Shown piece by piece: positions 1-6,194 of a stretch of DNA of 10,349 nt. How positions within the stretch are numbered: position 1 is the stretch's first letter; each line of letters opens with the position of its first letter. The notes below the pieces were generated by a model. It did not search any database, had not been told where the DNA came from, and worked only from the letters and a program-made list of their open reading frames with translations. A program made the translations under genes and the position numbers. The stretch is from NCBI GenBank assembly GCA_012036325.1, contig JAAUPC010000107.1, positions 1-10,349 on the forward strand, in the 5' to 3' direction. The DNA comes from Paracoccaceae bacterium (lineage in GTDB: Bacteria; Pseudomonadota; Alphaproteobacteria; Rhodobacterales; Rhodobacteraceae).

Positions 1-381
1 CCGCGAAAGCCGCCTTGACGCCGGGGCAAACGGGCCATCCGGGGCGCGGGGGGCAGAGAGCATGTTCAAAAGGCAGGCCTGCGCGCCACCGTCGTAGAAC
101 CCGTCAAGGTTCGCAATCACCTCGGCCAGCCGGTCCTTTGGCAGGCCCGGCCCGGCAAGGACGCGCAGCACCTTTTCCTCCAGCCAGGCGCCGGTGGTAG
201 CCAGCACCTCCTCGGCCATCTGCTGCTTGCCGCCGGGGAAGCGGTGGTAAAGGCTTGCCCGCTGCAGACCGGTCGCCTGCGCCAAGAGTGAGAGAGAGGC
301 CCCTTCGAACCCGACCTCGCGGAAGACGCGGGCAAGGCGGGCGATCAGGTCATCCTCTTCGATGCTGCGGGGGCGGGGCAT
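1..381 (-). CDS. TetR/AcrR-family transcriptional repressor (C-terminus beyond window)
   Basis: The frame is open from the ATG at 379-381 to the window edge, giving 127 residues of a protein that would normally be about 190-200 long, so the ligand-binding C-terminus is missing. The N-terminus MPRPRSIEEDDLIARLARVF followed by a helix-turn-helix (about residues 28-60, containing GLQRASLYHRFPGGK) is the classic TetR_N layout, including the SLYHRF/GGK segment after the recognition helix. An AGGAGA ribosome-binding site lies 4 bases upstream of the start. It is divergent from the DsrE-family gene at 484, and two similar inverted repeats (393-410 and 451-468) lie between them. By family precedent it probably represses itself and the divergent gene in response to a small molecule. 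The inducer cannot be inferred from sequence. Confidence 0.9.
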   Translation of the reverse strand, partial: MPRPRSIEEDDLIARLARVFREVGFEGASLSLLAQATGLQRASLYHRFPGGKQQMAEEVLATTGAWLEEKVLRVLAGPGLPKDRLAEVIANLDGFYDGGAQACLLNMLSAPRAPDGPFAPASRRLSR

Positions 382-392
382 GGCGTCTCCTG

Positions 393-410
393 TTACCGAA
401 CGAACGGTAA
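393..410. promoter_or_regulatory. Candidate TetR operator 1
   Basis: TTACCGAACGAACGGTAA has perfect 6-bp arms (TTACCG/CGGTAA) around a 6-base centre. It starts 12 bases upstream of the TetR start codon, where binding would block transcription or early elongation of that gene. It matches the repeat at 451-468 in 14 of 18 positions in the same orientation. Assignment to this TetR protein is inference from position and symmetry. Confidence 0.7.
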
Positions 411-436
411 ATAACGACTGGCAGAGTGCCGAACGC

Positions 437-443
437 TTGTCAA
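437..443. promoter_or_regulatory. Possible overlapping -35 elements of the divergent promoters
   Basis: TTGTCA (437-442, plus strand) and TTGACA (443-438, minus strand) overlap on opposite strands between the two operator-like repeats. At usual spacing, the plus-strand -10 would fall inside operator 2 and the minus-strand -10 just beside operator 1, which fits repression of both directions. Neither -10 hexamer is convincing by eye, so this is tentative. Confidence 0.35.
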
Positions 444-450
444 TCAAGAG

Positions 451-468
451 TTACCGAATGATCGGTCT
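451..468. promoter_or_regulatory. Candidate TetR operator 2
   Basis: TTACCGAATGATCGGTCT contains ACCGA/TCGGT arms around ATGA and shares 14 of 18 positions with the repeat at 393-410. It ends 15 bases before the DsrE-family start codon and 5 bases before its Shine-Dalgarno sequence. A bound repressor would therefore cover the -10 region or transcription start of that gene. Confidence 0.7.
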
Positions 469-483
469 AAAATGGAGGATCCC

Positions 484-861
484 ATGTCGAAGACTGCGGT
501 GGTCGTGATGTCCGACCCGAACTCCGAAGGAGAGGAGGCCCTGGGACGGCTGTTCAACGCCCTGTTCCGGACGCTGGAACTGGCCCGTTCAAAGGCTGAA
601 GTAGACCTTGTGTTCCAGGCCGCCGGGACGCGTTGGCCCGCACGGATCGTCGCGCCAGACCACCCTGCGCACGCGCTTTACCTTGCAGTGCAAGACCGGG
701 TCGCCGGTGTCTCTTGCGGCTGCGCGACGGTGTTTGGCGCGGCTGAGGCGGCGACGGCGGCAGGCTTTACCCTGGTCAGGGACGGTGACATTCCGGGCAC
801 GGGCGGGGTTCTGGACCTGTCGCGCTACGTCCGCGACGGATACCAGATCGTGACCTTCTGA
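484..861 (+). CDS. DsrE-family small protein
   Basis: This 125-residue protein (MSKTAVVVMSDPNSEGEEAL...) resembles the DsrE/DsrF-like fold family. It has an N-terminal beta-strand followed by a helix (GRLFNALFRTLELA), a VDLVFQAAGTRWP strand, a central VSCGCATVFG segment with Cys78 and Cys80, and a C-terminal GYQIVTF strand. DsrE relatives include sulfur-relay and persulfide-handling proteins that use a cysteine at this central position, but many stand-alone members have no known role. The start at 484 is preferred over the in-frame ATG at 472 because GGAGG at 474-478 sits 5 bases upstream of it and overlaps the earlier ATG. It is the only plus-strand gene here. The adjacent divergent TetR gene and operator-like repeats suggest induced expression, perhaps in response to a reactive or sulfur compound (inference). 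Confidence 0.85.
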   Translation: MSKTAVVVMSDPNSEGEEALGRLFNALFRTLELARSKAEVDLVFQAAGTRWPARIVAPDHPAHALYLAVQDRVAGVSCGCATVFGAAEAATAAGFTLVRDGDIPGTGGVLDLSRYVRDGYQIVTF

Positions 862-868
862 AAGTCGC

Positions 869-896
869 CCCCGGCCCCGAAAGGCCGGGGCGTTTT
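869..896 (+). terminator. Rho-independent terminator of the DsrE-family gene
   Basis: A perfect 8-bp stem CCCCGGCC/GGCCGGGG (869-876 with 883-890) has a 6-base loop CCGAAA and is followed by CG and TTTT. It begins 8 bases after the DsrE stop codon. It also faces the 3' end of the convergent vWA gene, but there the trailing T-run on the minus strand is poor, so it mainly serves the plus strand. Confidence 0.85.
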
Positions 897-898
897 CC

Positions 899-2935
899 TT
901 AGTTGGCAAGACTTTGGGCAAGGCGCATCAGGTTCACCGCTTCGGCGCGGTAGCCGAAGGCGTCTTCGCCGCGGGAGGCCACCGCCAGTGCAATCGCCTG
1001 ATCCCAGCCCCAGTCGTTCAGGTAGACTGACCCTTGCAAAAGCTGGCCAAAACCCGCAACGGCGGCGGCAAAACGGGTTTCATCCGTCGCACTTTCCGTC
1101 CCGGTAATCGGGGTTTCGACCAGGGTTGAGGTATCCTCGCCCGGGGCCTTCCAGCGCAGCCGCAGGAAGCCAAGCTCAGCCGCTGCAGTCTCGGTCGCGG
1201 CGGCGCTGCCATAGCGCAGGGGGTCGTTCAAAAGGGCATCCGACCCCGGTGCCGTCACCTCATAAATCGCGGTGACCTGGGTGCCCGCGCCAATTTCACC
1301 GGCATCCACGGCATCGTTGTTGAAATCCTCCCGCCGCAAGGCACGGGTTTCATAACCGATCAGCCGGTATTCGGCGACGGCGGCGGGGTTCCATTCGACC
1401 TGGATCTTCACGTCATCCGCGATGGGGAACAACGCCCCGGTCAACTGGTCCACCAGCACCTTCCGCGCCTCGCTCAGGGTGTCGATATAGGCCGCCGTCC
1501 CGTTGCCGTTCTGCGCCAGGGACTGCATCACCGCGTCATCCAGGTTGCCCCGACCAAAGCCGAGGATCGAAAGATAGGTCCCCGTCTCGCGCTGCTTTGC
1601 GACATAGGCTTCCAGCCCCTCGGGATCACTGACGCCGACGTTGAAGTCGCCGTCGGTGGCCAGAAGGATGCGCGTGACCTCACCCTCAGCCTTCATCCCC
1701 TCAGCCACCTGATAGGCCAGTTCCAGCCCCTCGGCCCCGGCGGTTGAGCCCCCCGCCATCAGGTTGTCCAGCGACGAAAGGATCACCGCGCGGTCCTTGG
1801 CAGCGGTGGGTGGCAGCACAAGGCCAGCCGACCCGGCATAGGTGACGATGGACACCTGATCCTCGGGCCTGAGTTCGGACAGCATCAGCGACAGCGACTG
1901 CTTCAGAAGCGGCAGCTTTGATGCATCTTCCATCGACCCGGAAGTGTCGATCAGGAACACAAGGTTCAGGGGCGGCCGCGCGGAAACCTCGGGCATTGCC
2001 CCCTGAATGCCGATGGTCACCAGCCGCGTGCCGGGGTTCCAGGGCGTCGGCATCACGCTGATCGTCGAGGCAAAGGCCGCTTCCCCCTCGGGTGCTGCAT
2101 AGGCATAGGGGAAATAGTTCACCATCTCCTCGATCCGCACCTGATCGGGCGTCGGCAACACCCCCATGTTCAATGTGGACCGGATCACCGCCCAGGACGC
2201 AGTATCCACGTCGATCGAGAAGGTGGATACCGGCTCTTCCGCCGTCACCTTCACCGGGTTCGCCGGAGCGTTGGCATAGGCTTCGGTATCCTCAAGCTGC
2301 GGTTGGGCAAGGTCGGGGGTCGCGGCAATGGTCGCCTCGGGCAAAAGATAGCCCAGGGTGCCACCTTCGGGCGCAGCCTCCATCCGGGTGCGGGCGTCAC
2401 CAAGGTTGCTGGCGGGGGCGGCGGGCAGAACGATGGACTCCTCGGCCAATCCGACGACTTCAGCGTCGGCCATCGGTTCGGCTTCGGCGACGCTGGACAG
2501 GCTGTCGGCTTCAACCGCGCGGGCAAGCTCGGCAGGCGCTGCACCTGTGGTGCCGGCAAGACCGGTATCGGTAGCCTCAGGCACGGTGGCTTTCGGGGAT
2601 GCAGTCTGGGGCGCATCCGCCAGCGGGGGGCTCGCGCGGCCAGGCAGGCGCAGATCGGCCGTGGGCAGGATCACCATGACGCCGACCAGAAGGGCAGCGG
2701 CTGAGGTTGAGACAGCAAGGGCCGGGCGGGAAGTCAGGAAGTTCAGCATGCGACGCACTCCATTCAAGGGGGCCGCCGGGCTTTGGCGGTCCTCACTGGA
2801 ACGGGGCGCATCGGTTGATCCTTGGAGGCGGTCGTAATTTTCCATCGCCAGGGCAATGGCGCGGGCCTTGGCACCGGCGTCACGCGCTGGGGCGGCCTGC
2901 AAAAGCTTGCGGAGGTCGTCAAGATCGTCGGTCAT
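899..2935 (-). CDS. Membrane-anchored vWA-domain protein (YfbK type), probable partner of the ECF sigma factor
   Basis: This is a 678-residue protein. Residues 1-60 are a charged cytosolic segment (LDDLRKLLQAAPARDAGAKA...). Residues about 71-90 form one hydrophobic span (PALAVSTSAAALLVGVMVIL). Residues 95-220 are an Ala/Pro/Glu-rich linker. Residues 220-320 match the conserved region before vWA in YfbK proteins (FSIDVDTASWAVIRSTLN, EEMVNYFPY). The vWA domain spans about 324-500 with an intact MIDAS: DTSGS at 330-334, Thr398 and Asp428. The C-terminus (about 500-675) matches the DUF3520-like region, ending FGYRAEAVNLMRLAQSL. The predicted topology places vWA outside the cytoplasm. The ATG overlaps the sigma-factor stop (ATGA), so translation is coupled. 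There is no HxxxCxxC zinc anti-sigma motif. An anti-sigma role for the N-terminus is inferred from gene order only. Confidence 0.9.
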   Translation of the reverse strand: MTDDLDDLRKLLQAAPARDAGAKARAIALAMENYDRLQGSTDAPRSSEDRQSPAAPLNGVRRMLNFLTSRPALAVSTSAAALLVGVMVILPTADLRLPGRASPPLADAPQTASPKATVPEATDTGLAGTTGAAPAELARAVEADSLSSVAEAEPMADAEVVGLAEESIVLPAAPASNLGDARTRMEAAPEGGTLGYLLPEATIAATPDLAQPQLEDTEAYANAPANPVKVTAEEPVSTFSIDVDTASWAVIRSTLNMGVLPTPDQVRIEEMVNYFPYAYAAPEGEAAFASTISVMPTPWNPGTRLVTIGIQGAMPEVSARPPLNLVFLIDTSGSMEDASKLPLLKQSLSLMLSELRPEDQVSIVTYAGSAGLVLPPTAAKDRAVILSSLDNLMAGGSTAGAEGLELAYQVAEGMKAEGEVTRILLATDGDFNVGVSDPEGLEAYVAKQRETGTYLSILGFGRGNLDDAVMQSLAQNGNGTAAYIDTLSEARKVLVDQLTGALFPIADDVKIQVEWNPAAVAEYRLIGYETRALRREDFNNDAVDAGEIGAGTQVTAIYEVTAPGSDALLNDPLRYGSAAATETAAAELGFLRLRWKAPGEDTSTLVETPITGTESATDETRFAAAVAGFGQLLQGSVYLNDWGWDQAIALAVASRGEDAFGYRAEAVNLMRLAQSLAN

Positions 2936-3474
2936 TTCGCGTCCTCCCGTGCCATGGCCCGGAGGCGTTTCTTCACTTCGCTCATCCGCCAGGCGATGGT
3001 GCCTTCCGACAGGCCCAGGACTTGCCCGGCTTCAGATTGCGTCATCTCTTCGCCCAGAACCAGCGCCACGGTGTCGCGCAATTCTGGCGGCAGCTGCGTC
3101 ATCGCCTGCGCCAGCCAATCCGCCGCTTCGGCTTGCGTCGCAATCTCATCCTGACGGGCAAGCTCCCAGTCGCCCCAGCCAAGGGCGGCACGGCTGCGGG
3201 TGGCTTGCCTGCGGCGTAGGTCATGGGCGGCATTGACGACAACGCGGTAAAGCCAGGTGGTGAACTTCGCCTCACCCCGCCAATGGCACAGCTTCTGCGG
3301 CAGGGCGGCGCAGATATCCTGCGCCAGATCCTCAGCCTCGGTCCGGCTGCCGGTCAACCGCCAGGCAAGGCCCTGGATCCGGTCGTAATGCCGCTGCACC
3401 AGCGTGGCAAAGGCCGCGCGGTCGCCGTCAGCGGCGGCAGTGGCAAGGGATTCATCGGGCGTGTTCATCAGCAT
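2932..3474 (-). CDS. ECF-type RNA polymerase sigma factor
   Basis: From the ATG at 3474 the product is 180 residues, typical of group IV sigma factors. Sigma-2 lies at about 20-89 with EAEDLAQDI (46-54) and the FTTWLYRVVVNAAHDLRRR segment that recognises the -10 element. Sigma-4 lies at about 121-172, with the helix-turn-helix MTQSEAGQVLGLSEGTIAWR. There is no extra C-terminal domain. The frame is open up to 3627, but a terminator at 3562-3599 for the preceding gene lies inside that extension, so the long form is rejected. The ATG at 3468 is equally possible, and neither start has a clear Shine-Dalgarno sequence. The stop codon overlaps the vWA start. The product presumably directs an envelope-related regulon and is held in check by the vWA protein (inference). 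Confidence 0.9.
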   Translation of the reverse strand: MLMNTPDESLATAAADGDRAAFATLVQRHYDRIQGLAWRLTGSRTEAEDLAQDICAALPQKLCHWRGEAKFTTWLYRVVVNAAHDLRRRQATRSRAALGWGDWELARQDEIATQAEAADWLAQAMTQLPPELRDTVALVLGEEMTQSEAGQVLGLSEGTIAWRMSEVKKRLRAMAREDAK

Positions 3475-3491
3475 CACGTTATCTGTGACGC
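3471..3491 (-). promoter_or_regulatory. Inverted repeat over the sigma-factor start codon
   Basis: In the mRNA sense GCGTCAC and GTGATGC flank AGATAAC. The arms pair over 7 positions with one G-U wobble, and the 3' arm contains the ATG at 3474. It could be an operator or an RNA hairpin limiting initiation. The evidence is symmetry and position only. Confidence 0.35.
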
Positions 3492-3561
3492 GGGCCGGGG
3501 GGCAATCCTTGGCGAGGGCCTGAGCGCCCTTTGGACGCGCCCGGAAATCCTTACCCCGGAC

Positions 3562-3599
3562 AAAGAAACCCCCGGCCCGGGACTGATCCGGACCGGGGG
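3562..3599 (-). terminator. Rho-independent terminator of the peptidoglycan-binding protein gene
   Basis: On the minus strand a 7-bp perfect stem CCCCCGG/CCGGGGG (3599-3593 with 3575-3569) encloses a GC-rich inner region and is followed directly by TTTCTTT (3568-3562). It begins about 41 bases after the stop codon at 3641 and isolates that gene from the sigma-vWA operon. Confidence 0.85.
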
Positions 3600-3640
3600 C
3601 TTCCGGCTTGTTCAGGTGACTGACCACTTGGGGAAGGGGA

Positions 3641-4129
3641 TCAGAAGATCAAGCCGTCATAGACCGCGAAGACCCCGCTGGTAGAGCCGAGGTTGCCCGT
3701 CGCACCCTCATCACGGGCATAGGCGACGATCGCATTGTAGGTGCCGGGGCCGAACGACCCGTCAATCCCGCCGCGATAGTAGCCCCAGGCGCGCAGGTTG
3801 CGCTGGATCGCCTTACGCTCGGACGCGGAATAGCTGTTGAAGGCGCGGGCGGCAGGCGTGCGGTAGATCGAGGTCGTGGTGTAGGTCGGTTCAACATAGA
3901 CCGTCCGCGGCGGGACATAGACCGGGGCAGCGGTTGCGCCTCGGTCATAGGCCCGGGCCTTGCGGTTGTTCTTCAACAGCTCGTCAATGATGACGGCGGT
4001 GGCAACACCGGCCACAAAGCCCTTTTCCTTGTCACCAAACGCAAGCGCCGGGGCAGGGATGGCAGCGATGGACAGGGCCGTGATGGCCGCAACCAGCGAG
4101 GATTTCATGGTCATGACAGTGGGCAGCAT
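3641..4129 (-). CDS. Secreted peptidoglycan-binding-domain protein
   Basis: This is a 162-residue protein. Residues 1-30 look like a Sec signal peptide: a Lys9 n-region, the hydrophobic core SLVAAITALSIAAI and an APALA cleavage site before Phe31. A short helix (GFVAGVATAVIIDELLKNN) follows, then a Tyr/Pro/Thr-rich linker (YVPPRTVYVEPTYTTT). The C-terminal domain at about 101-162 fits the PG_binding_1 pattern (AIQRNLRAWGYYRGGIDGSF, then GPGT..AI). It therefore probably sits in the periplasm and attaches to cell wall. No catalytic domain is present. The start at 4129 has AAGG 7 bases upstream. Starts at 4114 or 4108 would also leave a signal peptide, and the upstream extension to 4207 has no ribosome-binding site. 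It is a single-gene unit with its own terminator. Confidence 0.85.
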   Translation of the reverse strand: MLPTVMTMKSSLVAAITALSIAAIPAPALAFGDKEKGFVAGVATAVIIDELLKNNRKARAYDRGATAAPVYVPPRTVYVEPTYTTTSIYRTPAARAFNSYSASERKAIQRNLRAWGYYRGGIDGSFGPGTYNAIVAYARDEGATGNLGSTSGVFAVYDGLIF

Positions 4130-4136
4130 GTCGTTT

Positions 4137-4168
4137 CCTTTCAAAGGTTGGCCCCGCTTCGGTGGGGC
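4137..4168 (-). promoter_or_regulatory. 5'-UTR hairpins upstream of the peptidoglycan-binding protein gene
   Basis: GCCCC..C pairs with G..GGGGC (4151-4157 with 4162-4168) around a 4-base loop, with one A-C mismatch in the mRNA sense. Immediately downstream, CCTTT/AAAGG (4147-4143 with 4141-4137) covers the AAGG Shine-Dalgarno sequence. The stems are short, so a regulatory role is speculative. No recognisable riboswitch is seen. The rest of the 126-base gap is AT-richer (AAAAAA near 4239-4244) and probably holds the promoter. Confidence 0.35.
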
Positions 4169-4255
4169 GATGTGGAAAGGAATGGGGCTTTGGGCCGCGC
4201 TAGGCAAAATCAGCGCAGTGTTATCTGATAGCTTCAGTTTTTTCAGTGGGTTGTG

Positions 4256-5380
4256 TCAGTCCGGCCAGGCGCGCAGCAGGGCAGAGAGTCGTCCCAACCC
4301 TTCGTCCAGCCGCGTTTCGGGCCCGCCGCCGACCCCCAGGCGGATGTGGCTGGGGCAGCCGTAGGCCGATCCGGGCAGAAGGAAGGTTCGGTAGGGTGGC
4401 TCCAGCAACCGGCGTGCCAGCGATTCGCCATCAATCCCGTCCAGCCGCGCAAGGCCGATCAGCCCCGCCTCGGGCCGGTGCCAGTCCAGCCGGGGTTCGG
4501 CGCTGACAAAGGCGTCCATCCGGTCCAATGTTGCCCGCCCCTCGTCCCGCGCCCAGGTCAGGGCCTCGGCCAGCCGGTCGGGGCGCAGCGCGATCTCGGC
4601 AATGCGTTCGCCAAGGATGTTCATGATCTCGGAGGAATTCTCTCGCAGGATCATCGCATCGCGGATCACGCCTGGCGTCTGGCAGATCATCCAGCCGGTC
4701 CGCAAACCCTGCAGTCCCAGCGCCTTGGAGACGGATCCGGTGGTGATCCCGAACGGTGTCAGCCCGGCAATGGAGGGCGGTCGCGGCCCCGCCCACTCAA
4801 GCCCGGCATAGACCTCGTCCACCACAAGCCAGATGCCATGGTGGTCGGCCAGCGCCGCCAAGGCCCGCAGGTCGCTCTCAGGGATCAGGCGGCCAGTCGG
4901 GTTGTTCGGATTGGTCAGGAAGATCATCCGCGTTGCAGGCGTGATTGCGGCGGCCACGGCATCGGGGTCAAGGGACCAGCCCTGCACCTCATCCCTTGGC
5001 ACCTCGACCAGCCTGGCCCCGATCGACTTGGCGATGTTGCCCACCTGGGGCCAGCCTGGTTGGTCGGTGATGATCTCATCCCCGGCCTGCAGCAACTGGC
5101 GGAACAGCAGATAGTTCGCCTCAGCCGTTCCAGCGGTGATCAACACGGCATCGGGCGAAAACTGCGGCAGGTTGGCCTGATCCAGCACCCGTTGCCGCAG
5201 GGTGGGCAGGCCCAGGAAGCTTTTCCCGCTCCAGTCCAGCGACAGCTCCGGGTCAAGGTCTGCCAGAAAGTTTTTCAGGCGCGGCGGGCGGGCAAAGGAA
5301 AAGCCGATGAAACAGTCCGGCGGCTCGGCGGCGGCGGTTTCGACGAAGTATTCGAACAGCTTGTGAATGGTGACTTTCAT
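4256..5380 (-). CDS. Class I/II PLP-dependent aminotransferase
   Basis: This 374-residue protein has fold-type I aminotransferase landmarks: the TAGTAEANY cofactor-phosphate region at 82-90, NPNNPTG at 157-163, Asp188 in VVDEVYAGLEW (binds the pyridine nitrogen), SVSKALGLQGLR with Lys219 as Schiff-base lysine and Arg227, and the substrate-carboxylate Arg347 in HIRLGVGGG. All key residues are present, so it should be active in the cytoplasm, moving an amino group between an amino acid and a 2-oxo acid. The substrate is not predictable. The family also contains non-transaminating relatives such as capreomycidine-synthase-like enzymes. The start has only a weak GGGTGG three bases upstream. It is the last gene of the five-gene catabolic cluster, 88 bases after the SDR gene across a hairpin array. 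No clear terminator follows it. Confidence 0.9.
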   Translation of the reverse strand: MKVTIHKLFEYFVETAAAEPPDCFIGFSFARPPRLKNFLADLDPELSLDWSGKSFLGLPTLRQRVLDQANLPQFSPDAVLITAGTAEANYLLFRQLLQAGDEIITDQPGWPQVGNIAKSIGARLVEVPRDEVQGWSLDPDAVAAAITPATRMIFLTNPNNPTGRLIPESDLRALAALADHHGIWLVVDEVYAGLEWAGPRPPSIAGLTPFGITTGSVSKALGLQGLRTGWMICQTPGVIRDAMILRENSSEIMNILGERIAEIALRPDRLAEALTWARDEGRATLDRMDAFVSAEPRLDWHRPEAGLIGLARLDGIDGESLARRLLEPPYRTFLLPGSAYGCPSHIRLGVGGGPETRLDEGLGRLSALLRAWPD

Positions 5381-5396
5381 CGGCCACCCGCGCGCG

Positions 5397-5464
5397 CCGG
5401 AGTTTTCAAAAACTCCGGACCGGAGCCTTCAAAGGCTCCGATGCGATTTCTTTGAAGAAATCGC
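5397..5464. repeat. Array of three phased perfect inverted repeats
   Basis: There are three adjoining palindromes. Number 1 (5397-5418) has arms CCGGAGTTTT/AAAACTCCGG around CA. Number 2 (5421-5440) has arms CGGAGCCTT/AAGGCTCCG around CA. Number 3 (5443-5464) has arms GCGATTTCTT/AAGAAATCGC around TG. All arms are perfectly complementary, each neighbour is 2 bases away, and the centres (5407.5, 5430.5, 5453.5) are exactly 23 bases apart. Each apex reads TTCAAA or its complement TTTGAA. The array starts 4 bases after the SDR stop codon and ends 16 bases before the aminotransferase start. No T-run follows, so it does not look like a terminator. An intercistronic mRNA-stability, processing or dispersed-repeat role is inference. 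Confidence 0.9.
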
Positions 5465-5468
5465 CGCC

Positions 5469-6194
5469 TCATCTGACGTCGCGCCCCTGGTTCAGGATGA
5501 TGATATTGCCCGAAGACACGTCCCCTGCGGCTGAGATCAGGAACCTGACCCAAGCGGCAATCTGATCGGGCTGCATTGCCACGCCGTGCGGCATGGCACT
5601 GATCGCCCGCGCCAGCACCTCTTCGGTCAAGACGTTGAAAAGCGGCGTTTCCGTCATCGCCGGGGCAATCGAGTTCACCGCGATCTTGTCCCGCGCATAG
5701 CGGCGGGCAAGGTCCTTGGTCAACGTGTCCATCGCGGCCTTTGACGCGCGGTAATGCGGCGGATCGAAGACGTCGAAGTTATAAGCGCCGTTGGACGAGA
5801 TGTTGACGATCTTCCGTACCCCGTCCCGTCCCGCCATCGCCTTCACCGCCCCTTGGCAGCAATGGAAGGCCGAATGGAAGTTGATCTCCATCTGCCGGGT
5901 CAGTTCCTCCGCCGGGATGTCGGGGAAGTCTGACATGAAGCAGGTCCCGGCGTTGTTGACCAGCGCGTCCACGCCGCCAAAGCGGGCGGTGACACGGTCA
6001 AAAAGGTCGGCAATCGCCTCAGGGTCGGTCAGGTCCACCGCCTCGGGGGTAAAGCCGACGCGGTCAGCGGCCATGGTCAGCAGGGCTGGGCCGTCAATGT
6101 CGACGCCCACCACCTGCGAGCCATCGGTCAGCAGCTGATCCGTGATCGCCCGGCCCATTCCGCCTGCGGCACCGGTAACAATGGCAACCTTCAT
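5469..6194 (-). CDS. SDR-family NAD(P)-dependent dehydrogenase
   Basis: This 241-residue classical short-chain dehydrogenase/reductase is close to the usual 250 length. Its Rossmann motif is TGAAGGMG (7-14). Asp32 at the end of strand 2 favours NAD(H). It also has NNAG (80-83), Asn105, the catalytic Ser133/Ser134 region in NISSNGAY, and the YxxxK pair Tyr148/Lys152 in HYRASK. It probably interconverts an alcohol or beta-hydroxy acid and a ketone in the cytoplasm. The substrate-binding loop (MTETPLFNVL) is not diagnostic. The ATG overlaps the cupin stop codon (ATGA), so the two are translationally coupled and may act on one substrate. The stop is 4 bases before the triple hairpin array that precedes the aminotransferase gene. 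Confidence 0.92.
   Translation of the reverse strand: MKVAIVTGAAGGMGRAITDQLLTDGSQVVGVDIDGPALLTMAADRVGFTPEAVDLTDPEAIADLFDRVTARFGGVDALVNNAGTCFMSDFPDIPAEELTRQMEINFHSAFHCCQGAVKAMAGRDGVRKIVNISSNGAYNFDVFDPPHYRASKAAMDTLTKDLARRYARDKIAVNSIAPAMTETPLFNVLTEEVLARAISAMPHGVAMQPDQIAAWVRFLISAAGDVSSGNIIILNQGRDVR

Noticed and set aside
472..483. Upstream ATG of the DsrE-family gene
   Set aside because: It overlaps the GGAGG that correctly serves the ATG at 484 and has no ribosome-binding site of its own.
3475..3627. N-terminal extension of the ECF sigma factor to 3627
   Set aside because: The extension would translate through the terminator of the preceding gene at 3562-3599, starts with GTG without a Shine-Dalgarno sequence, and is unlike any sigma-factor N-terminus.
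4201..4245. Possible terminator near the TTTTTT run after the aminotransferase gene
   Set aside because: The adjoining CTGA/TCAG stem is only 4 bp, and the T-run faces the plus strand, where no gene ends.
4253..5455. 400-codon open frame on the plus strand
   Set aside because: It is antisense to the aminotransferase gene, whose catalytic motifs are all intact. The plus-strand translation has no recognisable motif and is a by-product of GC-rich codon use.
5397..5464. CRISPR array or tandem rho-independent terminators
   Set aside because: The stems are different sequences rather than identical repeats with unique spacers, and none is followed by a T-run on either strand.
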